NCBI RefSeq assembly: GCF_903819335.1 | Contig: NZ_CAIJDE010000040.1 | Span: forward strand, 100,065 to 164,064 | Source: Flavobacterium panici | GTDB lineage: Bacteria; Bacteroidota; Bacteroidia; Flavobacteriales; Flavobacteriaceae | Length of the DNA: 64,000 nucleotides | Reading direction: 5' to 3' | Shown: one piece after another, positions 50,528 through 59,389 of the stretch | How the letters are laid out: every line of letters starts with the position of its first letter | How positions within the stretch are numbered: position 1 is the first letter of the stretch | Notes under the pieces: model-generated | What the model was told of the DNA's origin: nothing | The model's database searches: none | The model's input: only the letters and a program-made list of their open reading frames with translations | Made by a program: the position numbers and the translations under genes

Positions 50528-51628
50528 TCAATCAATCAACTCAAATTCCAAAACCTCACTCTCAGTTCCATTAATAATAATCGACAACTGATGCGCTCCA
50601 GTATGAAAAACTCTCGTTGTAATCAGTTTAAAAGACTGATTTCTTTCGATTTTAGTTAATTGATTCGGCTGGTAAATCTTCTCACTGATTTTAAAGACTT
50701 TTTTCGCCAAATGCCCTTTTGCTTTTTTATAATGAACCGCATATTCTAACCGAATTGTTTTTGGTTCTTCATTTTTATTATTCAAATGAAATTGAAACTG
50801 CAAATAATCACCAATTTTCACAACAGGCGTTTTAATTTCAAAAGAAGAAAGCTCAATATTGGTGCTTTCTAAACCATAATGACCTAAAATTTCCGGATGA
50901 CCTTGTTTCAATAAAGTTCGGCAGCCATGCTTAATAATTCCGTCGGTTTCCTTGCTGTGTCCTTTCCATTTATTGGCGATTTCTAACACAATTTGCGGAT
51001 TATCTTTTGCAATATCATTTAAGTTATTGGCAACACTTCTGCGGACATATTCTGATGGATCGTTTTTCAGATTCTCTAAAATTGGAAGAATAGAAGAGGG
51101 ATCTTTTTTAAGAAACGGAATCGCCATTGCCCACGGTAATCTTGGGCGTGAACCTTCGCTGGCTAATCTTCGAACATGATGATTTTCGTGTAAAGACCAT
51201 TTTGTCATCTCTTCAATCATTTCTTCTTTATATTTTAAAATAAAAGGACGAACGGCAAATTCACAGCTTATAAATTGTGTTATAGAAACAAAGGCTTTCG
51301 CCGAAGTTTTAAAATCGTCTAAACCGTACATTTCGATATAATCGGCGAAGAAAATGAAAGCCAGATTGCTGTTTGCAAAATTATTTTTCTTTAGGTTTTT
51401 AATAATTTTATCAATTAAGGAAACGGCTTCAGGGAAATTTTGAGGCATAAATTGATGAAACACAACTGTGGTATGTTTCATTCTTTCTTTCCATTCTTTT
51501 TGAGTAAAATCACCTTCGTAAATTGTCTCAATAAATTTTTGTTTGTTGAATGCCGTATGTACTTCGGCGACAGCCTGACTGAATTTTTCGTAAAAAGAAA
51601 CCGAATAAATATCTTTAATTAATCCCAT
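50528..51628 (-). CDS. AlkD-like DNA alkylation repair protein
   Basis: HEAT-like-repeat DNA glycosylase candidate, which in relatives removes N3- and N7-alkylpurines. Start at ATG 51628 (MGLIKDIYSVSFYEKF): the longer frame begins with TTG 51652, which lies inside the -7 box at 51650-51657. The 366-residue product is mainly helical: repeat-like pieces include MKHTTVVFHQFMPQNFPEAV, the HHVRRLASEGSRPRLPWA segment (about 155-172) with its Arg and Trp, and EYVRRSVANNLNDIAKDNP. A C-terminal all-beta extension (about 260-366) follows, as in longer members. Confidence 0.88.
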   Translation of the reverse strand: MGLIKDIYSVSFYEKFSQAVAEVHTAFNKQKFIETIYEGDFTQKEWKERMKHTTVVFHQFMPQNFPEAVSLIDKIIKNLKKNNFANSNLAFIFFADYIEMYGLDDFKTSAKAFVSITQFISCEFAVRPFILKYKEEMIEEMTKWSLHENHHVRRLASEGSRPRLPWAMAIPFLKKDPSSILPILENLKNDPSEYVRRSVANNLNDIAKDNPQIVLEIANKWKGHSKETDGIIKHGCRTLLKQGHPEILGHYGLESTNIELSSFEIKTPVVKIGDYLQFQFHLNNKNEEPKTIRLEYAVHYKKAKGHLAKKVFKISEKIYQPNQLTKIERNQSFKLITTRVFHTGAHQLSIIINGTESEVLEFELID

Positions 51629-51649
51629 AAATTTTGCTTGATTGAACCT

Positions 51650-51657
51650 CAAAGATA
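51650..51657 (-). promoter_or_regulatory. -7 box of the AlkD-like gene
   Basis: Minus-strand TATCTTTG matches TAnnTTTG and overlaps the TTG at 51652, which therefore cannot be the start. Confidence 0.5.
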
Positions 51658-51733
51658 TTTAATGTTTTTGAATTGTTGAGGGAGATTTTGCTTGAAAATA
51701 TATAGACTTTAGATATTCGTGATAAAGATTTAT

Positions 51734-51795
51734 GCCACAGATTAAAAGATTAGCACAGATTTTTTGAAATCATTTTAATCTTAATAATCCGTGGC
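51734..51795. repeat. 'gccacagatt' hairpin element
   Basis: GCCACAGATTAAAAGATT (51734-51751) and TTAATCTTAATAATCCGTGGC (ending 51795) are complementary at the outer ends. Diverged member of the family at 38026-38155. Confidence 0.6.
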
Positions 51796-51891
51796 TCATA
51801 AAAAAAAGTTAATAAGAAACTTTTAGCAGAAAGGAAACTTTTAAATCCATAAAATAAGTCCTAATTTAGCATATTATTAAAATTAGAAAAA

Positions 51892-52749
51892 ATGATAAGC
51901 GAAGCTCAATTTCAAGCAGAATTGCAACTTTTGATAAGCAATGCCATTAGAGAAGATGTTGGACCGGGCGATTACAGTTCACTTGCCTGTATTCCCGATA
52001 CTGCTCATGGCCAGGCAAAATTATTGGTAAAAGATCAGGGAATAATTGCCGGTGTTGAACTTGCTAAAATGATATTCGAACATGTAGATCCAAAATTAAA
52101 AGTAAAAACTTTTATTGAAGATGGAACGCATGTAGAATACGGAGAAGTTGTTTTTGAAGTTTCAGGAAGCTCACAGTCTATTTTAAAGGCAGAAAGAGTG
52201 GTTTTGAATACCATGCAGCGTATGTCTGCCATTGCGACAAAAACAAATCATTTGATGAAGCTTTTAGAAGGAACAAACGCTAAAATATTAGATACACGTA
52301 AAACAACGCCAAATTTTAGAGTTGCCGAAAAATGGGCTGTAAAAATAGGCGGAGGCGAAAATCACCGTTTTGCCCTTTATGATATGGTTATGCTAAAAGA
52401 TAATCATATTGATTTTGCAGGTGGAATAACACGCGCTATTTCAAAAACTAAAGAATATCTAAAAGAGAATAATCTAGATTTGAAAATCATTGTTGAAGCC
52501 CGTAATTTAGATGAAATTAGAGAAATTTTGCTGAGCGACGGCGTTCACAGAATCCTGATTGACAACTTTAATTATGAAGATACAAAAACGGCAGTAAATT
52601 TGATTGGTACAAAATGCCAGACAGAATCATCTGGAAATATCAGCGAAAAAACAGTCCGCGAATATGCTTTATGCGGTGTAAATTATATTTCTTCAGGCGC
52701 TTTAACGCATTCTGTTTATAATATGGATTTGAGCTTAAAGGCTTTTTAA
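51892..52749 (+). CDS. nadC: Nicotinate-nucleotide diphosphorylase (carboxylating)
   Basis: Converts quinolinate and PRPP to nicotinate mononucleotide in NAD synthesis. 285 residues. Family marks: REDVGPGDYSSLA (19-31), LNTMQRMSAIATKT (about 105-118), DTRKTTPNFRVAEKWAVKIGGG (140-161, catalytic Lys/Arg), MLKDNH (about 173-178), IIVEARNLDEI, and the SSGNISEKTVREYALCGV end. It starts the nadC-BrkB-DUF2147-bla block; a 77-bp repeat-like spacer separates it from the next gene. Confidence 0.96.
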   Translation: MISEAQFQAELQLLISNAIREDVGPGDYSSLACIPDTAHGQAKLLVKDQGIIAGVELAKMIFEHVDPKLKVKTFIEDGTHVEYGEVVFEVSGSSQSILKAERVVLNTMQRMSAIATKTNHLMKLLEGTNAKILDTRKTTPNFRVAEKWAVKIGGGENHRFALYDMVMLKDNHIDFAGGITRAISKTKEYLKENNLDLKIIVEARNLDEIREILLSDGVHRILIDNFNYEDTKTAVNLIGTKCQTESSGNISEKTVREYALCGVNYISSGALTHSVYNMDLSLKAF

Positions 52750-52829
52750 TGAAGTTATGAATTTTGAGTTATAAGTTATGAGTTTGATTGTAATCTAAAA
52801 TTAAAACTCTAAAATCTAAAATCAAATAT

Positions 52830-53753
52830 ATGTCGAAAGAGATAGAAGATCGGATTGAAAAATTGCCCATAATACGCAATGTGGCCCGACTTTTTAAAAG
52901 AATAAAACTCCCTTGGTTAGAGGGATTTTCTTTGTATGATTTACTCGAAATGTACACTTTAGGAATTCTTGAAGGAGCTTTTTCGTATCATGCAAGCGCG
53001 GTTTCTTTTAGCTTTTTTATGGCTTTGTTTCCTTTTACGTTATTTATTCTAAACTTAATTCCGTTTATTCCTATTGATAATTTTCAAAATGACTTTCTGC
53101 AGTTTGTGCAACAAGGCGTTCCTCCAAATACTTATGATGCAATTAGTAAAATTATCAGCGATATTTTAAATAATAGTCATTCAGGCTTATTATCTTCGGG
53201 ATTTTTGCTTTCTATTTTCTTGATGGCAAATGGTATTAACGGAATTTTAAGCGGTTTTGAATCGTCTAAACACGTATTTGACAAACGCGGATTTTTTAGT
53301 CAGTATTTGGTGGCATTGGCAATTTCGCTTGTAATGACTATTATATTGTTTGTAACAGTGGCTACAATTGTTGTTTTTGAGGTTTTTATTCAAAAAACAA
53401 TCATTCAGGATGTATTGAGTGATCGTATTCCGCTCATAATTTTGGGACGATATTTATTCGTTGTTTTAATGATTTTGATAACATCTTCAATATTATTGCG
53501 TTATGGTACAAAACAGTACAATAAAGTGCCTTTTATAAGCATTGGATCTGTTTTTACAACGATACTAATTGTTATATCTTCGTTCTTTTTTGGGATTTGG
53601 GTTATAAAATTTTCAAAATACAACGAACTTTATGGTTCTATTGGAACATTATTAATTCTAATGTTTTATATTTGGATAAACTGTATGATTCTGCTTTTAG
53701 GGTTCGAATTGAACGCTTCTATCAGAAAATTAAAACAAAAAAAAAATAAATAA
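52830..53753 (+). CDS. YihY/BrkB-family membrane protein
   Basis: A 307-residue integral membrane protein with six hydrophobic helices (roughly 55-75, 110-130, 155-175, 190-215, 232-252 and 260-285). The family signature AFSYHASAVSFSFFMALFPFTLFIL (start of helix 1) is present in slightly changed form, as are the conserved GTLLILMFYIWINCMILLLG at the last helix and a Lys-rich tail. The family was once called ribonuclease BN; its true role is unknown. The DUF2147 gene starts 1 bp later. Confidence 0.88.
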   Translation: MSKEIEDRIEKLPIIRNVARLFKRIKLPWLEGFSLYDLLEMYTLGILEGAFSYHASAVSFSFFMALFPFTLFILNLIPFIPIDNFQNDFLQFVQQGVPPNTYDAISKIISDILNNSHSGLLSSGFLLSIFLMANGINGILSGFESSKHVFDKRGFFSQYLVALAISLVMTIILFVTVATIVVFEVFIQKTIIQDVLSDRIPLIILGRYLFVVLMILITSSILLRYGTKQYNKVPFISIGSVFTTILIVISSFFFGIWVIKFSKYNELYGSIGTLLILMFYIWINCMILLLGFELNASIRKLKQKKNK

Positions 53754-53754
53754 T

Positions 53755-54183
53755 ATGAAAAATTGGATGTTAACGATTGGTGTGTTTTTCTTTGCAATGA
53801 GTATTCAGGCTCAAAGTGTTATAGGAAAATGGAAGACCATAGATGATGAAACGGGAGAAGCTAAATCTGTAGTTGAGATTTACGAAAAATCAGGAAAAAT
53901 TTACGGGAAGGTAACAGAAATACTTCGCGAGAATCATAAAAAAGACGTTTGTGTAAAGTGTGAAGGAGCAGAAAAAAACAAACCAATTTTAGGAATGACC
54001 ATTATAAACGGTCTTAAAAAAGACGGTGCTGAATATAACGGCGGAACAATTTTAGACCCAACAAGCGGTAAAAAATACAAATGTTATATCTCATTAGAAT
54101 CTGCAGATAAATTAAAACTTCGCGGGTATGTTGGAATTTCTATTATGGGAAGAACTCAATACTGGACACGCGTAAAAAATTAA
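53755..54183 (+). CDS. DUF2147 family exported protein
   Basis: 142 residues with signal peptide (MKNWMLTIGVFFFAMSIQAQ), then the family motifs IGKWKTIDDETGEAKSVVEIY, KIYGKVTEI, the CVKCEG pair of Cys (about 64-69), GGTILDPTSGKKYKCYISLE and the terminal LRGYVGISIMGRTQYWTRV. It is a small periplasmic, lipocalin-like fold; function unknown. It starts 1 bp after the BrkB stop and ends 11 bp before the beta-lactamase gene, so the three are one operon. Confidence 0.9.
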   Translation: MKNWMLTIGVFFFAMSIQAQSVIGKWKTIDDETGEAKSVVEIYEKSGKIYGKVTEILRENHKKDVCVKCEGAEKNKPILGMTIINGLKKDGAEYNGGTILDPTSGKKYKCYISLESADKLKLRGYVGISIMGRTQYWTRVKN

Positions 54184-54194
54184 TTCAAAATTAA

Positions 54195-54941
54195 ATGCGA
54201 AAATTAGCTTCAATAGTTTTATTCTTAGTCATAACCTTAAATAGTTTTGGACAAAAGAAGAATTCTCCATTACCAATAAGTCATCTTACAGGTGACTTTT
54301 ATGTTTATAAAACATTTCATGATTATAATGGAACGTTGATTTCTGCCAATGCCATGTATCTTGTTACAGATAAAGGTGTTGTGATGTTTGATGCGCCTTG
54401 GGACGAAACTCAGTTTCAGCCTTTATTAGATAGCATAAAAGCAAAACATAATAAAGAAGTGATAATGCTTTTTGCGACCCATTCTCACGATGATCGTGCA
54501 GGAGGATTTGATTTTTACAGAAAAAAAGGAATCAAAACGTATTCGATTAAGTTAACAGATGATATTCTTAAAAAAGAAAACAAACCGAGAGCAGAATTTA
54601 TAATTCCAAATGATAAGTTTTTTACAGTCGGGCAGCATACTTTTGAGGTTTATTATCCCGGAAAAGGTCATGCATCTGATAATATTGTAGCTTGGTTTGA
54701 TAAAGAAAAAGTGCTTTACGGAGCTTGTTTCATAAAAAGTGCCGATGCCAAAGACCTTGGTTATTTAGCGGATTCTGACGTAAAAGAATGGAAAAAATCG
54801 ATTGAGAAAGTAAAGGCAAAATTTAAGAATCCAAAATATATTATTCCGGGTCATGAAGACTGGACTAATACAGAATCTTTAAACCATACTTTGAAATTGG
54901 TTGATAAGTATTTGGCTCAAAAATCTTCAGGAAAAAAGTAA
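54195..54941 (+). CDS. Subclass B1 metallo-beta-lactamase
   Basis: Periplasmic zinc hydrolase of penicillins, cephalosporins and carbapenems (in family members). Signal peptide MRKLASIVLFLVITLNSFGQ. The complete B1 zinc site is present: His96, His98 and His159 (site 1: HSHDD, GKGHASD) and Asp100, Cys178 and His220 (site 2: LYGACFIK, IIPGHEDW), plus Lys181. Length 248 fits the JOHN/IND/CGB enzymes intrinsic to flavobacteria. It is chromosomal, without integron or IS nearby, and lies in one operon with DUF2147 and BrkB. The exact allele name cannot be set without comparison. Confidence 0.92.
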   Translation: MRKLASIVLFLVITLNSFGQKKNSPLPISHLTGDFYVYKTFHDYNGTLISANAMYLVTDKGVVMFDAPWDETQFQPLLDSIKAKHNKEVIMLFATHSHDDRAGGFDFYRKKGIKTYSIKLTDDILKKENKPRAEFIIPNDKFFTVGQHTFEVYYPGKGHASDNIVAWFDKEKVLYGACFIKSADAKDLGYLADSDVKEWKKSIEKVKAKFKNPKYIIPGHEDWTNTESLNHTLKLVDKYLAQKSSGKK

Positions 54942-54962
54942 TAGATAATTATTAAATTCAGA

Positions 54963-54989
54963 TTGTAGTTAAAAAATAGTTTAATTTTG
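54963..54989 (+). promoter_or_regulatory. Promoter of the antitoxin-like gene
   Basis: TTG (54963-54965), 16-bp spacer, TAATTTTG (54982-54989). It overlaps the upstream candidate start TTG 54987 and supports the ATG at 55011. Confidence 0.5.
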
Positions 54990-55010
54990 TTTGAACTAAT
55001 AAGAGGATAT

Positions 55011-55214
55011 ATGACTGTAACGGATAAAAATATATTGGAAACCTACTCAAATTTATTTGAAGGACTTAGTTTTTCAAATAAAATTGAACTTATAGAACGA
55101 TTAACAAAGTCTATTAAAAGTAATAAATCAAAAGAGAATAATTTCTATAAATCTTTTGGAGCTTTTGCATCTGAAAAATCTGCAGAAGAAATTGTTTCTG
55201 ATATAAAAAGATAA
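55011..55214 (+). CDS. VapB-like antitoxin (orphan)
   Basis: A 67-residue acidic and helical protein, starting at ATG 55011. It resembles the small antitoxin genes that precede PIN-domain toxins in Bacteroidota: an N-terminal helix pair (NILETYSNLFEGLSFSNKIE), then the segment SFGAFASEKSAEEIVSDIK near the C-terminus. In such modules the tail usually runs on for several more residues and the toxin starts right after. Here the frame stops at 55214 and only a short piece of toxin remains (55225-55314). Assignment is by recall of the family pattern. Confidence 0.65.
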   Translation: MTVTDKNILETYSNLFEGLSFSNKIELIERLTKSIKSNKSKENNFYKSFGAFASEKSAEEIVSDIKR

Positions 55215-55224
55215 CCACAATTAA

Positions 55225-55314
55225 GAATCAATTGATTTTTTTTTTACTGATAATACTAAAGATTTTAAGCTTTTAAACGGAATTCAAATGGAGAACTGGT
55301 TTGAAAGAAATTAA
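55225..55314 (+). pseudogene. C-terminal remnant of a PIN-domain (VapC-like) toxin
   Basis: In frame 55246-55314 the sequence reads TDNTKDFKLLNGIQMENWF then ERN and stop. This matches the usual end of VapC/PIN toxins (a T-x-N-x-K-D-F motif and a GI-x-x-E-N-W tail). The frame is closed by a stop at 55222-55224, and the N-terminal ~100 residues with the catalytic Asp are missing. A run of ten T just upstream may mark the deletion or slippage point. Confidence 0.65.
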
Positions 55315-55360
55315 ATATTTTTGTTCAAATACATTCTTCAATCTTTATTAAAATATCTGC

Positions 55361-57808
55361 ATGTTTTTTATCGAAGTTATTTTACCGCTTTCCTTAGCAA
55401 AAACCTTTACATATCGTGTTTCTGAGGCCGAATTCCATTTTATAAAAAAAGGAATGCGTGTGGCGGTGCCTTTTGGTAAAAGCAAAATATATACAGCACT
55501 TGTATTAGATACACATGAAAATGCGCCCACATTATATGAGGCTAAAGAAATCCATCAAATTTTAGATGAAAAACCAATTGCAACCGAAACGCAGATTAAA
55601 CACTGGCTTTGGGTTGCTAATTACTATATGTGCGGAATCGGCGATGTGTACCGTGGAGCATTTCCAACCGGATTATTATTAGAAAGCGAGACTATTGTTT
55701 CATATAAACCAGAAGTTATTGTTAACGATTCTGAACTTTCTGATGATGAATTTTTGGTTTATGAAGCACTGCAGCATCAAAGTTCGCTTAAGGTTCAGGA
55801 AATTGCTTCAATCTTAAATAGAAAAAATATCCTGCCTATTCTTCAAAAATTAATAGCAAAAGATATTATTGTTTTAGAAGAAGAAATAAAAGAAAGCTAC
55901 AAACCAAAACTGGTTCGGTATGTAAAATTACATTCACAGTACGAAACAGATCAAGGTTTGATGAATTTGCTGGATATTTTGAGAAGTGATAAGCAAAAAG
56001 AAATTGTTTTGGCTTATTTTCAAATAAGCGCTTCAGAAAAAAAGCCAATAACAGTTAATAAACTGGTTGAGGTTTCAGGCTCAACTTCAGCAGTTGTAAA
56101 AACTTTGATTAAGAATGAAATCTTCGAAGAATATTATTTACAGCAAGATCGTATTTTATTTAACGGAGAAAAAACAGATAAGGAATTACAGTTAAGCGAA
56201 GCACAGCAAAATGCTTTTACCGCAATAAAAGAGAGTTTTACTGAAAAAGAAGTCTGTTTGCTTCATGGCGTAACTTCAAGTGGAAAAACAGAAATCTACA
56301 TTAAATTAATCGAAGAATATCTGCAAACGGGAAGACAAGTTTTGTATCTGCTTCCGGAAATTGCGCTTACAACACAATTGGTTTCACGTTTACGACTTCA
56401 TTTTGGAGATAAAGTAGCTGTTTTTCATTCTAAATACAGTAATAATGAAAGAGTTGAGGTTTGGAAGCAAACACTCGAAAATTCAGAAAAAGCACAAATA
56501 GTAATAGGAGCTAGGTCGGCATTGTTTTTACCTTTCAACGATTTAGGTTTGTTGATTGTTGATGAAGAACACGAGCAGACTTTTAAACAGACCGATCCTG
56601 CGCCGAGATATCACGCCAGAGATGCGGCTATTGTTTTGGCTAACTTTCATAATGCCAAAGTACTTTTAGGTTCTGCAACACCAAGTATTGAAACCTATTT
56701 TAATACACAGAGTGAAAAATACGGTTTAGTTACGCTTACAGAACGTTATAAAAATGTTCGAATGCCGGAAGTTGTTTTGGTCGATTTGAAAGACAAACAT
56801 TTTAGAAAAAGAATGACGGGGCATTTTAGTGATGTTTTAATAGAAGAAATTGCTGAGGCCTTGTCTTTAGGTGAACAGGTAATTTTGTTTCAAAATAGAA
56901 GGGGATATTCTCCTATAATAGAATGTATCACCTGCGGACACGTACCGCATTGTCAGCAATGCGATGTAAGTTTGACTTTTCATAAATTTAAAAATCAATT
57001 GCGCTGCCATTATTGTGGATATTCGATTGCAAAACCAACGCATTGTCACAGCTGTTCCAGTATCGATTTAACAACAAAAGGTTTTGGAACAGAACAAATA
57101 GAGCAGGAGTTGTTATCGCTTTTTCCGAAAGCTAAAACGGCTAGAATGGATCAGGATACGACTCGTGGTAAATTCGGTTTTGAAAAGATTATCGATACTT
57201 TTAAAAATCGGGAGATTGATATTTTGGTTGGAACTCAAATGTTAGCCAAAGGTTTAGATTTTGATAATGTGAGTTTAGTCGGAATCATGAATGCGGATAA
57301 TATGCTGCATCATCCAGATTTCAGGGCTTTTGAGCGAAGTTTTCAAATGATGACGCAAGTTGCGGGAAGAGCAGGAAGATCTGAAAAACAAGGTAAAGTT
57401 GTGATTCAGACTTATAACCCAGATCATAATACAATTCAGCAGGTTACAAACCATAATTATATAGGTATGTATAAGGAGCAATTGTATGACAGGCAAATTT
57501 ATAAATATCCGCCTTATTTCAGGATTATTAAACTAACGATAAAACATCGTGAGTTTGAGAAATTGAAAGAAGGTTCGATGTGGCTGTATCAGGTTTTAAG
57601 CCAAAACCTGAATATGCCGGTTTTGGGCCCGGAAGAACCGGCTATAAGCAGAATCCGAAATGAATATATAAGGACTATATTAATTAAGATTCCGCAGAAC
57701 CTGCATTTAGGAAACACAAAAAAAACTATTCAGAAAATGTTGAATAGTTTTGAAGCGGTTGCTCAGTACAGAGCTATAAAAGTTGTTGTCAATGTCGATT
57801 TCTATTAA
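55361..57808 (+). CDS. priA: Primosomal protein N' (replication restart helicase PriA)
   Basis: Restarts stalled replication forks. 815 residues, full length. N-terminal DNA-binding domain (about 1-110, FFIEVILPLSLAKTFTYRV), then helicase motifs: Walker A GVTSSGKTE (about 303-311), DEEHEQTFK (motif II), LLGSATPS (motif III). The zinc-binding Cys set is CITCGHVPHCQQC, CHYCG, CHSCSS (about 523-570), and the C-terminal helicase motifs include GTQMLAKGLDFDNVSLV and QVAGRAGR. Convergent 4-bp overlap with the LytTR gene. Confidence 0.97.
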   Translation: MFFIEVILPLSLAKTFTYRVSEAEFHFIKKGMRVAVPFGKSKIYTALVLDTHENAPTLYEAKEIHQILDEKPIATETQIKHWLWVANYYMCGIGDVYRGAFPTGLLLESETIVSYKPEVIVNDSELSDDEFLVYEALQHQSSLKVQEIASILNRKNILPILQKLIAKDIIVLEEEIKESYKPKLVRYVKLHSQYETDQGLMNLLDILRSDKQKEIVLAYFQISASEKKPITVNKLVEVSGSTSAVVKTLIKNEIFEEYYLQQDRILFNGEKTDKELQLSEAQQNAFTAIKESFTEKEVCLLHGVTSSGKTEIYIKLIEEYLQTGRQVLYLLPEIALTTQLVSRLRLHFGDKVAVFHSKYSNNERVEVWKQTLENSEKAQIVIGARSALFLPFNDLGLLIVDEEHEQTFKQTDPAPRYHARDAAIVLANFHNAKVLLGSATPSIETYFNTQSEKYGLVTLTERYKNVRMPEVVLVDLKDKHFRKRMTGHFSDVLIEEIAEALSLGEQVILFQNRRGYSPIIECITCGHVPHCQQCDVSLTFHKFKNQLRCHYCGYSIAKPTHCHSCSSIDLTTKGFGTEQIEQELLSLFPKAKTARMDQDTTRGKFGFEKIIDTFKNREIDILVGTQMLAKGLDFDNVSLVGIMNADNMLHHPDFRAFERSFQMMTQVAGRAGRSEKQGKVVIQTYNPDHNTIQQVTNHNYIGMYKEQLYDRQIYKYPPYFRIIKLTIKHREFEKLKEGSMWLYQVLSQNLNMPVLGPEEPAISRIRNEYIRTILIKIPQNLHLGNTKKTIQKMLNSFEAVAQYRAIKVVVNVDFY

Positions 57809-58503
57809 TTAGATGTCGACAATGCTTTTACTAAATCTTCTTTTTTGTTTCGACTAAGCGGAATTTTAGTAATACCGATTTCTGCAAATTTACTATTAAA
57901 GCGTTCTACCTTATCAATATTAATGATATACGATTTGTGTACACGAATGAATTTGTCTTTTGATAAATCGTTTTCAAAAGACTTCATTGTTGAAAGTACT
58001 AAGTTACTGTCATCTTCTGTAACCACTCTTACGTAATCTCCAAAAGCTTCAATCCATTTGATTTTAGCAGTAAATATTTTAAGCTTTTTAAGGTTGCTTT
58101 TAATAAAAATATGTTCGCCTTCTTCTTCTTTGACTTCTTTTTTAAGCAAATGCATATCAATTGCTCTTTTTACAGAAGCATTAAAACGGTCTACAGCGAT
58201 TGGTTTTTGCAGATAATCAGTGGCATCATAATCAAAAGCTTTTAACGCGTATTCAGCCTTAGAAGTGATAAATATAATTTGTGGTTTAGATTTTAAACCA
58301 TCAAGAAAATCAAAGCCATTAATGACAGGCATTTCTATATCAAGAAAAATTAAGTCGATATTATTTAATGAGATACAACTTTTTGCTTCTATTGCATTAG
58401 AAAAATCCCCGATTAAGTGCAAACCTGGGTGATTATTAACTAATTTTGCAATAATTGTCCTTTGTATAGAACTATCATCCACAACAACACAGTTTAGTTT
58501 CAT
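57805..58503 (-). CDS. LytTR-family response regulator
   Basis: A two-component response regulator of 232 residues. Receiver domain (1-120) with the acidic pair Asp9-Asp10, phospho-acceptor Asp55 in LIFLDIEMPVING, and the conserved Lys in DYLQKPI (about 99). A LytTR DNA-binding domain follows at about 130-228 (IKWIEAFGDYVRV, FIRVHKSYIINIDKVERF). No histidine kinase gene is next to it, so its partner is encoded elsewhere. It stands alone, with a 4-bp tail overlap with priA. Confidence 0.93.
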   Translation of the reverse strand: MKLNCVVVDDSSIQRTIIAKLVNNHPGLHLIGDFSNAIEAKSCISLNNIDLIFLDIEMPVINGFDFLDGLKSKPQIIFITSKAEYALKAFDYDATDYLQKPIAVDRFNASVKRAIDMHLLKKEVKEEEGEHIFIKSNLKKLKIFTAKIKWIEAFGDYVRVVTEDDSNLVLSTMKSFENDLSKDKFIRVHKSYIINIDKVERFNSKFAEIGITKIPLSRNKKEDLVKALSTSN

Positions 58504-58619
58504 AACATTTAAATTTAGAATAAATTCAGGATAGCAGTAGTAAATGTATAGTTTTTTTGGAAAAAAAACTAAAATAGACGTATAATTTTTGCATTATGAC
58601 GAATAATAGAAAAAATGTG

Positions 58620-58649
58620 TTGTATATTTAAAAATAATGGTTACTTTTG
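58620..58649 (+). promoter_or_regulatory. Promoter of the rpsF-rpsR-rplI operon
   Basis: TTG (58620-58622), 19-bp spacer, TACTTTTG (58642-58649): an exact match to the flavobacterial consensus, 31 bp before the rpsF ATG. Confidence 0.75.
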
Positions 58650-58680
58650 CACCCAATTTTAACAAATAAATTTTTTATTT

Positions 58681-59022
58681 ATGAATCATTATGAAACTGT
58701 TTTCATTTTAAATCCCGTTTTATCTGAGGTTCAGGTGAAGGAAACAGTAACGAAATTTGAAGAATTTCTTACTAGCAGAGGAGCTGAAATGGTATCAAAA
58801 GAGGATTGGGGTCTTAAAAAAATGGCTTACGAAATCCAAAACAAAAAAAGTGGTTTTTATCACTTATTTGAGTTCAAAGTATCAGGAGAAGTTCTGATTG
58901 CTTTTGAAACTGAATTTAGACGTGACGAAAGAGTTATGCGTTTCTTAACTGTAAGTTTAGATAAGCATGCTATTTCATGGGCGGAGAGAAGAAGAGCAAA
59001 ATTAAAATCTACTAAAGCTTAA
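58681..59022 (+). CDS. rpsF: 30S ribosomal protein S6
   Basis: Small-subunit protein that pairs with S18. 113 residues, standard length, starting [16 protein letters not shown]. Typical segments are the strand-helix pattern to [19 protein letters not shown], the [21 protein letters not shown] stretch (about 45-66) and [18 protein letters not shown] near the end. First gene of the S6-S18-L9 operon; rpsR starts 5 bp after its stop. Confidence 0.98.
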   Translation: MNHYETVFILNPVLSEVQVKETVTKFEEFLTSRGAEMVSKEDWGLKKMAYEIQNKKSGFYHLFEFKVSGEVLIAFETEFRRDERVMRFLTVSLDKHAISWAERRRAKLKSTKA

Positions 59023-59027
59023 TCATT

Positions 59028-59324
59028 ATGTCTACAATAGAGCAATCTGCAAAAGGAAAAAAAGACGGAGATATCAGATATTTAACGCCTTTAAACATTG
59101 AAACTAACAAAACTAAAAAGTATTGCCGTTTCAAAAAATCAGGAATCAAATACATCGATTATAAAGATGCTGATTTCTTATTGAAATTCGTAAATGAGCA
59201 AGGAAAAATTCTTCCTCGTCGTTTAACGGGAACTTCATTAAAATACCAAAGAAAAGTTTCTGTAGCTGTAAAAAGAGCTCGTCACTTAGCTTTAATGCCA
59301 TACGTGGCCGATTTATTAAAATAA
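59028..59324 (+). CDS. rpsR: 30S ribosomal protein S18
   Basis: Binds S6 and 16S rRNA. 98 residues with a basic core: [18 protein letters not shown] (about 30-47), then [20 protein letters not shown] with the signature Arg-Arg-Leu-Thr-Gly, and the [12 protein letters not shown] end. A slightly longer N-terminal extension (1-20, Lys/Asp-rich) is normal for Bacteroidota. Second gene of the operon; 65 bp before rplI. Confidence 0.98.
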
Positions 59325-59389
59325 TTAAAAACTCTAGTCGCTGGTTTCTGTTCAGCAGAACCTAACTTCTAAAATATAAGGACAACAAC

